A stretch of 64,000 nucleotides of DNA from Channallabes apus (taxonomy: Eukaryota; Chordata; Actinopteri; Siluriformes; Clariidae): contig CM060131.1 of assembly GCA_030522415.1 (NCBI GenBank), positions 3,510,501-3,574,500 on the forward strand. The letters are read 5' to 3'. Both the position numbers and the translations under genes were made by a program. This document shows, piece by piece, positions 33,195-44,675 of this stretch. Numbering within the stretch: the stretch's first letter is position 1; each line of letters starts with the position of its first letter. The notes under the pieces were generated by a model that made no database searches, was not told the origin of the DNA, and saw nothing but the letters and a program-made list of their open reading frames with translations.

Positions 33195-33525
33195 TTCATC
33201 CTCGTGTGCTTAGGGGCATCATATCTTTCGCTAGAAAGTTAGAAACAGCCCTGGTTATATCCTTGCTCCTTTTGGAACACCTTTCATAAGACGACACGAT
33301 CGACGCGAAAGACGACACGATCGATATCTGCTTTGGTACAGCCCCACTGCTAGCCCTGCTAGTTGACGGAGTAGCATCGGCCCGCATTTTCATGCTTTCA
33401 GTGTGGTCGTTTAGGTGATACGTTCATATAACGGAATCCGTGCTAAAAATGTCTAGAGCTTTTCATCGTTTTTAAAATCAAATAAATCGCGATTCGATAT
33501 GATATCGTTTATCGGCCCAGCCCCA
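33195..33525 (-). mobile_element. hAT element D fragment (GGCTGGGCCGAT end)
   Basis: The right end ATATCGTTTATCGGCCCAGC (33504-33523) is the inverse of the left end of the 38566-39938 element. The rest aligns to that copy's transposase region. The left side stops abruptly within coding sequence near 33195. A small tandem GACGACACGATCGA occurs twice at 33291-33328. Confidence 0.75.
33196..33393 (-). pseudogene. hAT (Ac-type) transposase fragment, truncated
   Basis: The frame carries MKMRADATPSTSRASSG and CSKRSKDITRAVSNFLAKDM, the same as in the 38726-39061 frame but with a short internal duplication (SFASIVSSYE). In Ac-type transposases the stretch SKR-x5-A-x5-AKDM-P-ST lies just after the BED finger. 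Neither the finger nor the catalytic part is present. Confidence 0.65.
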
Positions 33526-34430
33526 ACTGTGGTCTAACTGAAATTAATAGATGCATATCATTACACCCCTATTATACACGGTTACCGAAGTTTGTGTGCA
33601 GTGAGAGATGAAGAGTTATCCACAGAGATATCCAGATCTGGACATGGTGGAATGTGTCTATGAGCATGTGTCTATATGCCCAGTTTTGCTGGGATTAAAT
33701 GTCACCTGATGAGCTGCCGTCCATCATAAGATGTCTGGGGTGACATGCTGAGATCTGTGCAGAAACATGGGTGTCGGAGGGACAAATTTAACTGTGAAAC
33801 CTGAAGGAGGCTAAGATGAGCAGTTGTATTAACCCTATCCTTGGCATAGCAGTGGTATGAATAACTATGTGAAGAAATGACCACACAAAGAGAATATGTC
33901 CTAAATGAACACCATCAAACCAAATAAGGGTGGATTTTCCTTTTGGCAAGTAAATCTCAGAGGGCTTTCCTCAACATTACGTGTAAATGTTTGAAGTTTC
34001 TTTAAGAAAAAGTTAAAAACTTTTAAGAGTTAAAAAGTTGATTTTGGACCCTTGGTATATGATCTGAGCATCCTTCCAGATCAGAAACAAATCACTGCCA
34101 TGCACTTTTATGAATTAAAAAATTCACAACGGTGGACAGGAGAGTTTTGTGATTGACTGGCAGATTTTGCCAAGCTTCTCATTAACGAAAGTGACAAAGT
34201 CATCAGTTTGTAACGACAGTGAAGGAGGGAAAGTGAAGGTCTTCAACTGCATGCTCAAACACTTGGCTTGTCCATCATTGGCAGCAAGTTCTACTTCTTT
34301 ACCAGATTATTTGTGTGCCTGATATTCCATGGTGCTATATGGTGTCTACTGTGCTGCAGTAGTTTTTATTGGTACTTTATTAAAGTGGTCGCCCAAAGTA
34401 TTGAGATAGAAGTGAAATTCAAGATTTTAA
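33526..34430. other. Unassigned DNA, possibly decayed Tc1-like sequence
   Basis: Around 33590-34250 some phrases resemble decayed Tc1-type DNA, but no motif is firm. No gene is recognised. Confidence 0.3.
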
Positions 34431-34520
34431 CGGAGCGGTTCTCAAAGTGTGGGGCCCCACTAGTGGGGAATACAGACATGATCGGTGGGGCGCAATGAAC
34501 GGAAGGAAGTTAGTGGAAAA
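34431..34520. repeat. hAT terminus fragment
   Basis: GCGGTTCTCAAAGTGTGGGG with GTGGGGCGCAATGAACGG resembles a hAT end of the CAGTGGTTCTCAA type. The opposite end was not found. Confidence 0.45.
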
Positions 34521-34644
34521 TAATAGGAAAGTACCTATTCTAATTCATGCTTTTCTTTATTGATCATGAAGAGTGTACGCTCAAAACTAAACAATCACAC
34601 ACAAATAAATGGATCATTAATACAAGTAAATTTAAAATAGCATC

Positions 34645-34735
34645 AGTTGAGCAGCGCTGCTCGAATCACAAACCTGAGTGACCCACTGGTGCGAAACTCT
34701 GATAGAAATAGACCGTGCCGACCATCAAATTGGGT
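34645..34735. repeat. Fragment of hAT-like element B
   Basis: GAGCAGCGCTGCTCGAATCA, then CTGATAGAAATAGACCG and GCCGACCATCAAA, match the inverse of about 23332-23403. It lies outside the 34889-36195 element, 150 bp to its left. Confidence 0.65.
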
Positions 34736-35115
34736 GGATTTTATTTTAAATAATGTTTAGGTTTGATGATATTGATGATGAAATGCATTTATACACGCGA
34801 TGCATGAAGTAAATACACACGTAGCAATGCAAAGCACAAAGTGCTGAAACATATTTAATGCAAGCAATATAAACTCAACGGTGTTAATTAGGGCTGCACG
34901 ATATATCGAAAAAATATCCGATATCCGTATCGCAAAGAGTTGCGATAAATAATTTATGTGCCAAGCATTTGTGTGTTCAAATTTGATCCACCGGGCTGCC
35001 TGAGTAAACCAGATCATCGCTGCGCTATCCAGATAGTCGCGTTGATATTTGGTTCAATCGGGTGCCGCGGTTTCGTCCCACTTTTGATGTGTTTGGCTTC
35101 ACATACACTTCGACA

Positions 35116-35398
35116 ATGGAAGAAGACGGTGCAGCAGCAGTGAGTTTACTTACATGTGACGAAACCAACAACGAGGAGATCTGCATCGTCTGTGGTGTGG
35201 AATTGGTTTGGGTATAAGAAAAGTGATACGAATGAGATGAACGTGATTTGGAAGGTACGCAAGTGCACTGTTTTAACAAGTGGTGAAAACATGTCAAACC
35301 TTTTCTATCATCTGAAATCCAAGCATCCAAATGAATATGGCCAAAGTAAAAAAATGCGGCAAACCTCAGCAATTCACAGTTTAAATAAAATTACATAA
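35116..35398 (+). pseudogene. hAT transposase BED-finger remnant of element B
   Basis: ATG at 35116 opens an acidic start (MEEDGAAAVSLLTC) that soon shifts frame. VWNWFGYKKSD and CTVLTSGENMSNLFYHLKS, then KHPNEYG, follow in the 35156 frame. This is the W-x-x-F, C and H-x3-5-H pattern of a BED zinc finger in ZBED-like Ac-type transposases. One Cys of the expected C-x-x-C is replaced (KCTVLT). No catalytic region follows. Confidence 0.65.
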
Positions 35399-35550
35399 AA
35401 AAAAAATTATGTAAAACAGTTTCTTTGTGTTTGAATTTTTATTTATGCATTTTCAGATACAAATTACTATGTTGTGATGTATATCGTCGTTATCGAGGTA
35501 GAAAAGTGCTTCTACCGTAATAGAAGATTTTGGTTATATCACCCACCCCT

Positions 35551-35869
35551 AATGAAGCCTATCTTGAGCTTGGATTCATGGTGGGGATGGTGGGGGCAGA
35601 AGAGACCCGTGTGTGTTTTGTGTCTTAAGCCGCTGGCAGCAGACCGCATGAGACCCAACAAATTAGGAAGACACTTAGAAACAACACACTCCAGTCACGT
35701 TAATAAACCACTCGACTTCTTTCAAAGAAAGCAGGCAGAATACAGACAGCAGGATAATCACATGGTAACATCTGAATCAGTGAACAGCAAAGCACAAATG
35801 GCTTCATTCAAAGTTGCATACAGAATTGGCCAGTGCAAAAAAACCAACAATCGATTGCTGAGCAGCTAA
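35551..35869 (+). pseudogene. hAT-Charlie transposase BED-finger remnant of element A
   Basis: The frame contains RPVCVLCLKPL, RPNKLGRHLETTH and PLDFFQRKQAEYRQQ, ending in YRIGQCKK. It is a second copy of the minus-strand frame at 22360-22692, with the same break after QCKK and the same upstream junction to element B (CACCCACCCCTAATGAAG). The zinc ligands are complete but the catalytic domain is absent. Confidence 0.8.
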
Positions 35870-36203
35870 TAAACATGGGGTCAATTATGCAAAGATAAGT
35901 GACAACGTAAGCCTTTTATAACAATTGCATGTGTATTTTATCTGTTTTTAACTTGGTGTTGTTTGATCTTATTGGTTTAGAAATTGATATTTCAATAAAC
36001 AGTAAATTTGGCCGATTTCGTTATTATTTTGTTGACAAGTGGGGCTTGAAAATTCGCTCACCCCCTTAAGTGGGGAATGACAGAAAATGTTTGAGAACCA
36101 CTGCATTAGGGAAAGGTTATATCGCAAGAAATATCGTTATCGCAATATTCAACAATATCGAATATCGCATATTTTCCTAATATCGTGCAGCCGTAGTGTT
36201 AAT

Positions 36204-37010
36204 TCAAGAGTTACCAGCTTGGTTGTTGTTGCCTCTGTTATGGAAATGATTCCCATCCTGTTACTGAACTCGACTGTATTTGCATAACCCAGCGTAGGGA
36301 AAGGAAAATGATAGCGATTGGGGGCAATACATTTTAGCGTGTAACACCAGCAGAGTGTTCAGAGCCGTTAAAAACTTGTTTGCATCAGTGGAAAGCCAGG
36401 CAAAGCGAGTTTACATATTTTTTTTTGTGAGGATTTAGTGAAGACATAGCACCATGGGTCCCAAGAATGTCAGCATGGTAGCAAGAAGAAAAGGGAGCCA
36501 CTTTCAGTTTCTTTTTTAAAGTAGCCAGTACCAAGAGAAATCATAAATTAAGGTTAAGTGAGGCTTAATGTCTATTTATTTCATATATTACTCCATTTAA
36601 TTGTCTTTTGACTGTTTTTATATATAAAAAAAATATGATTACATTGAAATGAATAATATTTGTAATATTTTTTTGGGGGCACTGGAGTGGATTAACTTGT
36701 AGGCCGAGGTTCTGCTAGATCCTGCTGGTTCTGGCTGGGTTCTCTGGTGTCACTTGCTCAATCCATGCCTCAATCAATTGATTGCTTCCTTAAGATCATG
36801 TACTGAAATTTTTACCTGACAATTGCCTTTCACTTGAGATCCCTAGTTTTAGCCATTTTTGTGCAGAGGTGAACACCCCCGGCTTCAGAAAGTGAAAGAA
36901 CTGCCACATATTTGTTCCATCATTTAACTAATCATCAGACTAATTAGGGACGTCACCTGTTTTTTTGCACAGGGAGAACTGTAAGAAGGATGTTTAACTG
37001 TAATACAATA
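36204..37010. other. Unassigned DNA
   Basis: No gene is recognised. A GGTTCTGCTAGATCCTGCTGG block near 36708 has no clear family. Confidence 0.4.
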
Positions 37011-37013
37011 AGG

Positions 37014-37165
37014 GCAGGGGTAGCTCTGTGGTTAATGCACTGGACTACTTATCAGAGTGTCATAGGTTCAGACGCCACGCTTGGTGTCACTTAACTCTCA
37101 ACTGATATGATGTATAATAAAGTTCCTCTGGACAAATTATGTTCCTTCCGTTCGCCAAATGCGTA
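37014..37165 (+). mobile_element. tRNA-derived SINE, diverged
   Basis: GGGGTAGCTCTGTGGTTAAT carries an A-box-like sequence and GGTTCAGACGCC a decayed B box about 45 bp later. The 3' part (TTCGCCAAATGCGTAATGTA) matches the usual tail of this fish SINE type. It is not a tRNA gene: the acceptor stem does not close. Confidence 0.65.
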
Positions 37166-37169
37166 ATGT

Positions 37170-37675
37170 ACTGTATAAAACATTGCCCAACCAAATGTGC
37201 AAGCATTTGCCAAGGCAAATCCTTACAATAAGCTTATGCAATGTAATTTCTCTCTAAGATCTTTTATTGATGATGGGAGAGTCAAACCACTGCTTTAAGT
37301 CTTTAGTGGATTAAGATCTGGGTTCATGTACAAAAATTATGTCTCAAGCTCCCGGAACCACTCTTTCACAATTTGAGCTTAATGAATTCTGACATTATCA
37401 CCTTGGAATATGCCTGTGCCATCATGGAAGAAAAAAAATACATTGATGGAAAAACCTGGTTATTTAGTATATTCATGTCATCAGCTGACCTCATTGTTTG
37501 GGCACATAATGTTGCCGAACCTAGACCTGCCCCACAGGCTTGTACAGTGGGCACTAGCCATGGTGGGTGCATCACTTCATCTACTTCTCTACTTACCCTG
37601 ATGCACCCATCTGGACTTATTTGGGACATTTTTCCAATGGACCACAGTGACATTCTTTCTGCTCCCTAGGAAACT
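37170..37675. other. Probable old repeat, unassigned
   Basis: Overlapping frames on both strands at 37366-37669 have no recognisable domain. The text reads like a decayed transposon flank leading into repeat R2. Confidence 0.3.
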
Positions 37676-37679
37676 GAAT

Positions 37680-37985
37680 CTTTTTTTTTTTTTTTTTTTC
37701 AGATTATCCTCACTTATAAATGGTTTTCTTCAGGCTCCACAGCTGTTCAGTACCAATCCCTTGAGTTCTCTTCTCATTGTGTTTGTGCTCTTACTTTCAC
37801 AATTAAACATAGCCGTGAGTTCTACTGTTGTTTTATTCACAATTTTATTTCACCAAATGTTTGTGATATCTGATCACGTTCATTCATGATTTTCTTTTCA
37901 ACCATATCGCTTGTTCTGAGATGATGGTTCATCTCTATCTTTCCAAGTTTTAATAATGCCTTTTAAAGATCTTCTGCTATGGTTA
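37680..37985. repeat. Dispersed repeat R2, copy 1
   Basis: TGGTTTTCTTCAGGCTCCAC, TTAAACATAGCCGTGAGTTC and TTCTACTGTTGTTTTATTC align in order with 43305-43560. A poly-T tract starts it (37681-37699). No ends were found. Confidence 0.6.
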
Positions 37986-37989
37986 AAGA

Positions 37990-38560
37990 AATGAGAAGCT
38001 ACTCACTGCATCAGTTGGGGGTAAATAAATTGTTGTCAGCTGAACCATATTAATCACTGCAGTAATTATCCAATGGAAAACTCTTTACAGTGTGCTTAGT
38101 AAAATCCAGGTGACCTGCAACCACACAGGAACTGTACAGTAGGTGGCTGCAGTAAAGGCCTGGCAAAGCAACTAAAGGGAGAATAATCAGCATTTTATAA
38201 TGCATGTTGGTCGCAGACATTGACTGAAAATGAGTTGCATTTAACTGTTTTATTTACAGTATTATATTAGTTTGTATATAATATTTATAAAATTAATATT
38301 ACGTTGGAGCCAGGTACTATGTAAAGTTTATGTAATTCCAAACACTTACTACAAGTGTTTTTGTATTTTTTGTTAAACCCATTGAATTAAAAGTGAAGCG
38401 CTACACTTCAATTGCATCTTGATTGCTTCACAATCTAGTTTAGTGGTGTACAGAGGCAAAACGATGTATATTCCGACGCTGTCCAAATACTTATGAACCT
38501 AATTGTATATCTGGGGGTGTATGTATTTGAGAGCAGCAAAGAGTACAAAAATGTGTACGT
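37990..38560. other. Unassigned AT-rich DNA
   Basis: No gene or repeat family was recognised. Confidence 0.4.
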
Positions 38561-38565
38561 GTGAG

Positions 38566-39938
38566 TAGGGCTGGGCCGATAAACGATATCATATTGAATC
38601 GCGATTTATTTGATTTTAAAAACGATGAAAAGCTCTAGACATTTTTTTGCTCGATATGGATTAATCTAAGAGCCAATCACACAGCAGAACAACACGCCAA
38701 CAACCAATCAGCGTGCAGCTTCCGCGTGCCGTGCAGGTCCAAGTTAATTTCCTACCACACTTTGCGAAGCAAACACCAGGACAACAAAAAAATAAAAATT
38801 AGTGGAAGCAGCGACGAAAGTAAATCTAACCTCGAGTTATTATCCAAAGATGTTGAAATTTTGAGCATGAAAATGCGGGCCGATGCTACTCCGTCAACTA
38901 GCAGCGCTAGCAGTGGGGCTGTACCAAAGCAGATATCGATCGTGTCGTCTTTCGTGGCCATTACACCTTATGAAAGTTGTTCCAAAAGGAGCAAGGATAT
39001 AACCAGGGCTGTTTCTAACTGTCTAGCGAAAGATATGATGCCCCTAAGCACACGAGGCTGAAGTTAGCTCGTTATTCGCAGCTTCCGATTTGTTTGGCTT
39101 CTTATTGCGCAGCGTCTCATTCTGCGCAAGTTTAGCTCCTTATTTACTAACGGGAGTGTTCACGTTGGCGAATCCTGCACAGTTTATCAATAAAACGTTA
39201 TTTTGGTGGCTTAAACCATTCTGGCCGAGCAAATATGAACTATACAACACCTAGCAGGTACCCAACTATATAGTAAAAGTGAAATTGTCCTGGTCCAGAT
39301 TGATATCTGCATAATTCATTCCATTTTTGTTGTCATTGCATGCTTAAGCCATTATGTCAGTTTATTGGGGCCGTGTGAAATAGCCTTCATTTAACTCTGA
39401 ATTGTGGGATAAAAAGACAGCCCTAGTGTGTGTGGTCTAAATGTTGTTTCTCATTATTGTTTAAAAATCTCAAAACATTGTAATATATCATCACAAGATA
39501 CTTTTTATCATCACAAACAAGTATTTTTAAAAAAAATAAAAATATTTGCCTTGTAAAGATTCTGAGCATGTGCCTATAGTATCTTAATTTTTAAGGCCAA
39601 ATCTGTCATCTGTTTTTGTTAATAAACTATACTAAATGTATAAATGTAATTTAATGAACCCTTTAATTTTTGTGGCTTCAGTTTAATTTCAGTTGTTCAA
39701 CATTGATGTTCAATAAATAATCATAGATAGTAGATAGTGTGTGTTGCCTTCAATTAATCAATCAAGTAATGCAGCCTTCATTCAAAAATCTCTCACTTGT
39801 GAGCATATTTACTGTACAAAACTTGTCAGTGAACTATGAGGGCAAAAAAAAAAAAAAAAAAATCGTTTATTAATCGTAATCGAGTTAAAATGTTCAATTA
39901 ATCGAGATTTAGATTTTAGGCCAAATCGCCCAGCCCTA
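38566..39938 (+). mobile_element. hAT element D, 1.37 kb
   Basis: The ends are TAGGGCTGGGCCGATAAACG and the inverse AAATCGCCCAGCCCTA. The flanking 8-mers CGTGTGAG (38558-38565) and GGTGTGAG (39939-39946) match at 7 of 8. The 5' third holds an Ac-type transposase fragment, while the rest is AT-rich and non-coding, so the copy is internally deleted. Relatives are at 33195-33525 and 61235-61638. Confidence 0.88.
38726..39061 (+). pseudogene. hAT (Ac-type) transposase fragment
   Basis: The 111-codon frame starts with LRSKHQ, the end of a BED finger, passes a low-complexity linker (PSTSSASSG) and reaches CSKRSKDITRAVSNCLAKDM before a TGA. That is the conserved N-terminal block of Ac-type hAT transposases. 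Full family proteins are about 600 residues; the catalytic DDE and dimerisation regions are missing. The first Met is not the natural start. Confidence 0.7.
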
Positions 39939-39946
39939 GGTGTGAG

Positions 39947-42377
39947 GTGTGATTTGACTGCAAGTGGATGCTCCTTGGCCCACTGGTCTCCCCATTAGCC
40001 AGCACTGTAAAAGTGATATCCTACTATTCTATTTATAGCAGCACACAGAGTTTGCAACTTGATCTGGAAGTCTGATAGCCCCAGTATGTTTTTCCAGCAC
40101 AAAACCATTTAGGCTCCTCATTGTCCGTTCTCATTCTAGCCACGTTTGAGAACTATTACACCACAAGGCTTGTGCATGAAATGTGACCCAATGTGCCTGA
40201 CCTGGAACATTTCCGTGCTCTTAATTGTGTTTCATGATAACCACAGGGAAGCATAATTTATACTTCTAAATCCTTAAAATATGCAGTGAACCACCCCAAT
40301 TAGTAGTTTCTAAAAACTTTTATTTTTAATGTTATTACGGTGACACTATTTCATGAAGAGCTCACAGTCATGTGATCCACCATCAAAACATTTGCCATTT
40401 TATCTGCCACTGCCACTGATAATACCACTGAGCCAAATAATATTCATAAATCCCTGGCTAAATTTACCCCGATGTATTTTGCAAAGCACACAATGAGAGA
40501 CCAGACAACAGAGTATGTAAAGAAACTATAGTCATCGAATGTCATTGCCGGTTTTTATCAGGCTCCAGCTGTCCTTTACAACACGGTGCACTAGCATATT
40601 TTATCAGGTATAATTAAATGTTATCATTTTAATTATAAGGTATAATTTAATGCTAAATAATAATTTGGTAAAATTAAGCTGAATGTAAGTATAGTTTACC
40701 TTGTCATATTAAACTTGTCTCATCTAGTTTTCCCACTACCCTGCCATCCAGCTGTCACGCTTTTGCTATCTGTGCGGTCTGACGAGTGACTAAGGTCACT
40801 GTGTGCACACTCGCATCGGTGTACTTATCCATTTCATGTATATGATAAGTACAATTACAAAAAAATAAAATGGTAAAAAAAAAAAAAATCTACCTACAGT
40901 AATTTAAGATTTGAGGAAACAACGATTTAAGATATTAAATACAAAAGGAATGATTACTGAATACCGTGAGAACCCTAATAACGCTAATGAAAGCATAACG
41001 CCAACCCTGTCTCTTTAACAACTGCATGTACAGTACTCTAAATAAGCACGCGCACCATGTATATTGAACATTTGCTATGTTCAGTTTACCAAAAACATTT
41101 ATTCCATAATTATGCTTCTCAAGATAAAATGGTCACTACACAAGTGCAAGCGATCAATCGACAAGGGTTCAACTTTTTCCCATGAGGAAAAATATTAAGA
41201 ATATACAGGCTAAAATTGCAGTCTTTAATAAATCATGTCAGATCTTTTCTTACTTTTGAATGTGATATATGTAGTAACCAATTGAATTCAAATGAAACCA
41301 AATTGTTTTAGCAAAAAAAGAAGAAAAAAAAGAGATTGCACAAGAGTGCACACCCCTCAAATAATACTTAAAGCAGCTGTTTGCTCGTAATACTGCACTC
41401 AAGTAATTTCACGTAACAGCTTACCAACCTACCATATCTTGATTTGGCTATATTATTTAAACCTTCCTTATAAAAATCCTCCAGATATATCAAGGCATTC
41501 TACAGCTTTTCTGCTGGTCTTAGACCTAGCTTATTATTTTCATAAAAAAATAAAATAAATAAAAATACATAAGCCTTACATACCGTTTTAATATCTGTAT
41601 GCTCTGCCCCAATCCGTGTTTTGATAGACAGTCAGAATACGGGCATCCAGAGACAAGTTTTCAGACTTTTCCCACCGTGTTTCTGATGGCCAAAATAGGC
41701 GGAGCAAAGTTTTTCGGTAGGATCCAGGACTCCAGATAAAAAAAAAATTTATCTTTAGCTTCTAAACCCAAAATATTTAGATGTCAGTATTTAACCCTTT
41801 TCATAACTTAGCAATGTAAACTCTTTTAGCTCTGGTGATGTAAACTGGAGTTCTGTGTAAAATTTGGATTTTATTTGTATGTGACAAAATTAATCTTTAG
41901 AAACTGTGCTTTGTTGCATTATCTGATAACGATAACACTGATGAATGAGCACTGAGGCAGGTCAAGATGACTGTGCCTGAGAAATATTGATGGCATCTAA
42001 TATAGAAGATTCAGGTTTTGGACGGGCAAAAAGTGAGTCATTTTCTGTGTTCAGGTTGACTAGTAGCTTACTGCAACGAGAACTGCACAGGGTGTTCAAC
42101 CATCTTAAGTAAGATTCGCATACACTTACGGATGTACTGAGTGATGAATTGTTGTTGACTTGTTCCCTTTAACACTCACAGTTCCCTGTGAACCGAGTAC
42201 TTTCGCTCCTCAGAAGATGGAAGTACAAAGAGTGTTTGGTGTTCTTGCTTACTGCCAACAATAGTGCATTTACTATGTCCTGCTTGTGCCTCTGCATGCT
42301 GCTGCTTCTTAATGTTTCAGTTTACAACACAAGTCTGTTGTGGACAAAATAAAATGCAGACTCGTAGGTAGACCAGC
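39947..42377. other. Long stretch without recognisable genes
   Basis: No long reading frame is present on either strand. Some A runs and AT-rich segments occur. It could be intron or intergenic DNA. Confidence 0.4.
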
Positions 42378-42440
42378 GCCCATCCGATACAATATTGTCA
42401 CGATACCTAGGAGTCGATTTGATTAATATTGTAATAAAAA
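42378..42440. repeat. Fragment of the 19974-20877 element family
   Basis: GATACAATATTGTCACGATACCTAGGAG parallels GATATAATGTTATCACAATGCCTAGG near 20000. Only this end is recognisable. Confidence 0.4.
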
Positions 42441-42934
42441 ATTTTTTTGCAGATCTTTATACAATTTTAAGAAGTTAAACCTTACAAAAAGTTGTCATAA
42501 CTCGAAAGTTTTATACCCAATCTTTATTAAACAACTCCACAACTGAAATTAACATGAAAATGTAGCCTATAGTTACAGTGGTAGTGATACTGTAGTTTTC
42601 TCATTAAAAGCAGCATTTAAACACTACAAACTTCTAATGCAAGAGTTTAAAATTAAGCATAAATTAAACAAAAAGCTGCATTTTTAATGAGCGGCACATA
42701 TCTCCATCATCTCCCATAATATTAATTTATGAACAAACTTAGCAAATAATTCACTCCTACCCCACAGAATGCCAGTATGTGAATAGTTTAGAGTGTACTG
42801 CCTCTAAAAATGCCCCCATAGTCTTGAGTACGTGTTGAGCAGTGGGTAGCAGGCATGCGCAGCTTCTAACTTAGACTAATTATCTACCTGACAACTAATT
42901 ATTGGGATTGGTGTGAGCATGTGTAATGAATTCA

Positions 42935-43165
42935 GTTTAATTACATTTTATTTATACAGCATTTTTAACAATGGTCATGGTTGCAAGGCAGCTTTATTGT
43001 AGAATCAAAAGAAAATTATTGAAATGAGTATGAAATGTGTATGACCAGATTGTTCCTGATCAGGAACTGAAGGAAAAACCCCCCTGAGATGGCAATAGGA
43101 AGACACCATGAGAGGAACCAGACTCGCACCAATGAGTGGGTTTTGAGACTATTCGAATCATGCCG
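42935..43165 (-). repeat. Minus-strand copy of the 32305-32655 repeat
   Basis: Read on the minus strand it gives TGGTTCCTCTCATGGTGTCT, then CTCAGGGGGGTTTTTCCTT and CAACCATGACCATTGTTAAA, and ends in the TAAATTGAATT-like tail. Confidence 0.65.
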
Positions 43166-43224
43166 ATTGAGAATGTTACACCGCTCAGAAGCTCGTGCAC
43201 TTTGTTAGTGCAAAATTGTCTATC

Positions 43225-43640
43225 TGAACTTATCGTACCACATGACCTTTTTCCATTGTACCAAAAGTATATTACTTAAAGGTTTTTTTTTTTCTGATTA
43301 GACTCAATAACAAGTGGTTTTCTTATGACCACACGGCTGTTTAGTCGCAATCCTGTGAGTTCTCGTCACATACTTTAGGTGGAAATGCTCTCACTTTCGC
43401 TATTAAACATAGCTGTGATTTCTACTGTCTTTTTTTTTTTTTTTTTTTTTTTTTCCACTAATCATTAACTTCATAAACTGTGACCAGTTAATGATTTCTT
43501 TCAGCTACATTTCCTCAAAGTTGACAGTTCACCGCTATCATTCTAGGATTTAATTATGCATTGGAGCCTTCTTAACCCAATTCCAGTAATTTCATATCTC
43601 CTTGGTTATTTCCCTTGCTTGATGCAGCTCAATAATTTGA
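43225..43640. repeat. Dispersed repeat R2, copy 2
   Basis: It shares GGTTTTCTTATGACCAC, TTAAACATAGCTGTGA and TTCTACTGTC with 37720-37830, and extends to TGCAGCTCAATAATTTGACC. A long T run (43429-43454) interrupts it. Confidence 0.6.
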
Positions 43641-43984
43641 CCCTTCTGAAATGGTGACTGTTTTTGTGATGCAGTGTAGCTGCTTTAAGGAAATGGCAAG
43701 TAGAGTTATGTTTACCTTGTAGTGCAGCTTGTGCAATTCACCCATGTGACTGAGTCATTTTATCCTCTGAATGGTTTATGACCTTTGGCCATTGTAAAAG
43801 ATGAATCATAACTAGTTCGAGTTAATTCCTTGAGTCAGCATCTTTAGACCCCTTGTGTGAGGAACTGTCTCTAAAATAATTAGTACATTTTTCTTGACTG
43901 CATCAGACACTATTGTACAGGTTTGAGTGATAAACAGTGTGGTGCATGAAAAATCTGATTAATACTTCTTATAGGCAGGAAGAA

Positions 43985-44230
43985 GATTCGGCACAATTTC
44001 CTCACATTTCCATTGTTGGGGGTTTGAATCTTACTTCTAGTGTGTGTGCATGGAGTTTGCATGTTCTTCCCATGACTGGTGCAGGCTGCCTGGCATCTCC
44101 AAATTGCCTGTATGATCTGGGTGTTTGAGTGTGTGTGCTTTTGCCCTGTGCTGGGTTGGCACCCCATACAGGGTGTCCCGAGTTCTCCAGTCCCCATGTG
44201 ACCCTCCACAGGCGGGTCAAGTGGTATAAA
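43985..44230 (+). repeat. Diverged SINE copy
   Basis: GTGTGCATGGAGTTTGCATG, CTGGGTTGGCACCCCATACA and GGCGGGTCAAGTGGTATAAA match the body of the SINE at 12297 in order. The polymerase III boxes are decayed. Confidence 0.7.
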
Positions 44231-44254
44231 CAGTGCATGGGACTTAGGGTGTTT

Positions 44255-44675
44255 CCACATTAGGGTCATGGGATCGTTTCCGAGGATACTTGATCCCAAA
44301 GTCTGGTTCATTTTGATCAGTGAGAACACAATCATTCCGCACTTGGGAACTGTGCCCAAGTCCACTGGAAAAGGTGGTCTAAAGAACGATACAGTTTACC
44401 TGAGCATAGATTGAATCAGATATGGAATCTAATTATACATGAGACCGGGAGAAGATCTCCGTTTAGGGGCAATGTCATCCGTGCCATCTGTTTCCGCCTA
44501 CTGCAAATCTGTGTATGTGTGGCACCTGCCGATCTCATCCTTTGACCTACATAGCCGTAGCTGAAAAGTAGAAAGGCACGCGAGAGCATTGCTCATGACA
44601 TTTTTTCTGAAATATCAATGATATTAGGAATAGACTAAAAGTTACTTTCCTTGTTCTCATCTTTTCTTGTATTTA
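44255..44675. repeat. Dispersed repeat R1, copy 2
   Basis: It matches 30965-31345 in order. It may extend to the CpG-containing stretch near 44790. Confidence 0.6.

Larger units (their letters stand above)
34889..36195 (+). mobile_element. hAT element C carrying captured pieces of elements B and A
   Basis: The ends TAGGGCTGCACGATAT (34889) and the inverse ATATCGTGCAGCCGTA (36180-36195) are flanked by perfect 8-bp duplications GTGTTAAT (34881-34888 and 36196-36203). Element-C sequence stops at about 34986. Element-B sequence with a BED finger follows to about 35550, then element-A sequence with a second BED finger up to CAGTGG-type end sequence at about 36105, then element C again. Other C copies start at 55389 and 63194. 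Confidence 0.88.

Noticed and set aside
37014..37090. tRNA gene
   Set aside because: The B box is decayed, the stems do not close and a SINE tail follows.
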